Positions 12,382 to 13,364 of a stretch of DNA of 13,364 nt are shown here, in pieces; positions within the stretch are counted from its first letter, which is position 1, and each line of letters opens with the position of its first letter. The notes under the pieces are model-generated. The model made no database searches and was not told the origin of the DNA. It saw only the letters and a program-made list of their open reading frames with translations. The position numbers and the translations under genes were made by a program. This DNA comes from JBBECJ01 sp041751795 (GTDB taxonomy: Bacteria; Chloroflexota; Chloroflexia; Thermomicrobiales; CFX8): NCBI GenBank assembly GCA_041751795.1, contig JBGSWU010000256.1:1-13364 (forward strand). The letters are read 5' to 3'.

Positions 12382-13364
12382 ATGGTTACTGATCGGCGGC
12401 GGCGTCTGGTAATCATGTCCGCGATGTTGAGCGTGCTTCCTCTCGTCGCCTGTGGCGGGCCGGACCATGCCGTCTCGGGAACCGACGCGGACGTTTACGG
12501 CGAGTTCATCGTCGCCCGTGACACCAACGATGACGATCGAGGCGAGTTGTTCATCGTCGCCGCCGATGGGTCGGAAGCGAGGGCGATATCCGACGCCAAA
12601 GAGTTCTTCACCGTCGCCGTTTCGCACGATGGACGTACCGCTGCGGCTGTTCAGGGCGCGGAGAATGCTCAGCCGATTGTCGTTGTCGATCTTATGACTG
12701 GCGCGGTGAGTCCGGTCGACGTCCCGGCTGGCTCATACTCCAGCCCGGCTTGGTCGCCGGATGGCGAATGGTTTGCCTTCACCGGGATTGACTACAGCCG
12801 ATTGTCCGGCAACGGCGTCCATAGCGACCAGGTCTACATCGCCAGTGCGGATGGGACTGACGTGCATCTGCTCAGCGAGGACGCCCCCGATGGAACTGTC
12901 GCTCCGACGTGGTCATTCGATGGCACCCGGCTCGCCTATGCTCACCAACCGGCGGTCTGGGTCACCGATGCTGATGGCACGAACGCCCAGCCAGTCACCA
13001 CTGGGATGCAGTCCGTCTTCTTGCCCGTCTGGTCACCGGTGGACGACCGGATTGCGTTTACCGGCTACGAGCGTGAATTCTCTGCCGTCTATCTCGTCAA
13101 TGCTGATGGTAGTGGGCAGGTTAAACTCTCGCCGGATGGTGTCATCGGGACGAATCCGGCCTGGTCGGGGGACGGAAGCTGGATCGCCTTCACAGCGTAT
13201 GACATGAGTGATGGCGACTCAGAATTACACATCATCCGGCCGGATGGCTCGGACCATCGTGCGATCGACCTCTCTAAGAGTGCCAACCAATTACGCTGGT
13301 CGCCCGACAGTCAGTGGATCGCGTTCACGACCGTCAACGCTGAAAGCGATGGCCCGATCACGTC
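12382..13364 (+). CDS. TolB/WD40-like beta-propeller lipoprotein, 3' end outside the window
   Basis: The frame from ATG 12382 is open to the end of the window (327 full codons, no stop). The N-terminus is a lipoprotein signal: MVTDRRRRLVIM, a hydrophobic core, then lipobox LVAC with Cys24 followed by GG. The mature part shows at least five PD40-type beta-propeller repeats with the pattern aWSpDG..iAF: PAWSPDGEWFAF, PTWSFDGTRLAY, PVWSPVDDRIAF, PAWSGDGSWIAF and RWSPDSQWIAF. Between them lie strand pairs such as VYIASADGTD and VYLVNADGSG, as in TolB and its relatives. It should be a membrane-anchored extracellular propeller that binds a protein or ligand; no enzymatic residues are apparent. It is divergent from the TPP-enzyme gene, with a 116-bp gap. 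Whether another domain follows is not visible. Confidence 0.85.
   Translation, partial: MVTDRRRRLVIMSAMLSVLPLVACGGPDHAVSGTDADVYGEFIVARDTNDDDRGELFIVAADGSEARAISDAKEFFTVAVSHDGRTAAAVQGAENAQPIVVVDLMTGAVSPVDVPAGSYSSPAWSPDGEWFAFTGIDYSRLSGNGVHSDQVYIASADGTDVHLLSEDAPDGTVAPTWSFDGTRLAYAHQPAVWVTDADGTNAQPVTTGMQSVFLPVWSPVDDRIAFTGYEREFSAVYLVNADGSGQVKLSPDGVIGTNPAWSGDGSWIAFTAYDMSDGDSELHIIRPDGSDHRAIDLSKSANQLRWSPDSQWIAFTTVNAESDGPIT

Overview
The window is GC-rich, densely coding DNA with GTG starts, good Shine-Dalgarno sites and AT-poor terminators. A Chloroflexota bacterium (possibly Thermomicrobia) fits best: the secreted glycosidase carries a duplicated C-terminal module of a kind I associate with that phylum, and an inverted repeat resembles dispersed GTCATCCTGA...GAAGGATCTC elements common in such genomes. 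This placement is inference; there is no rRNA or marker gene.

Layout, left to right. (1) The tail of an unidentified CDS (1-117) precedes a tight + strand cluster: an MmcQ/YjbR-like protein, an amidase-signature hydrolase with a complete Ser-cisSer-Lys triad, and a small three-helix membrane protein. (2) A convergent, secreted GH clan A-like glycosidase (2247-4097, minus) has two copies of a C-terminal module. (3) Divergent from it, across about 215 bp full of inverted repeats, lies the most interesting gene: a GGDEF diguanylate cyclase whose C-terminus looks like a ribbon-helix-helix (RHH) DNA-binding domain. Its promoter overlaps a cluster of ATACAT/ATGTAT half-sites, suggesting a self-regulating second-messenger enzyme. 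(4) A terminator and a ~168-bp fold-back repeat separate it from a minus-strand VOC (glyoxalase-fold) gene and a lipoprotein of unknown function. Each of these two has a palindrome overlapping its candidate -10. (5) A gene-free stretch of about 500 bp holds palindromes and possible alternative hairpins. It precedes a large secreted protein with two CBM6-like domains and a right-handed parallel beta-helix (7079-9250, +), which ends at a clear hairpin terminator. (6) Then come an HpaB-type flavin monooxygenase, a Uma2-family nuclease, a small TPP-binding decarboxylase subunit without its usual partner (minus), and the start of a WD40/TolB-like beta-propeller lipoprotein that runs off the window.

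Functionally this is a mixed neighbourhood. Two secreted carbohydrate-active proteins and two lipoproteins act outside the membrane. The amidase and HpaB-type oxygenase point to breakdown of amides and aromatics. The cyclase-RHH fusion is the only obvious regulator and lies head-to-head with the glycosidase. I see no tRNA, rRNA, CRISPR array, transposase or phage gene.
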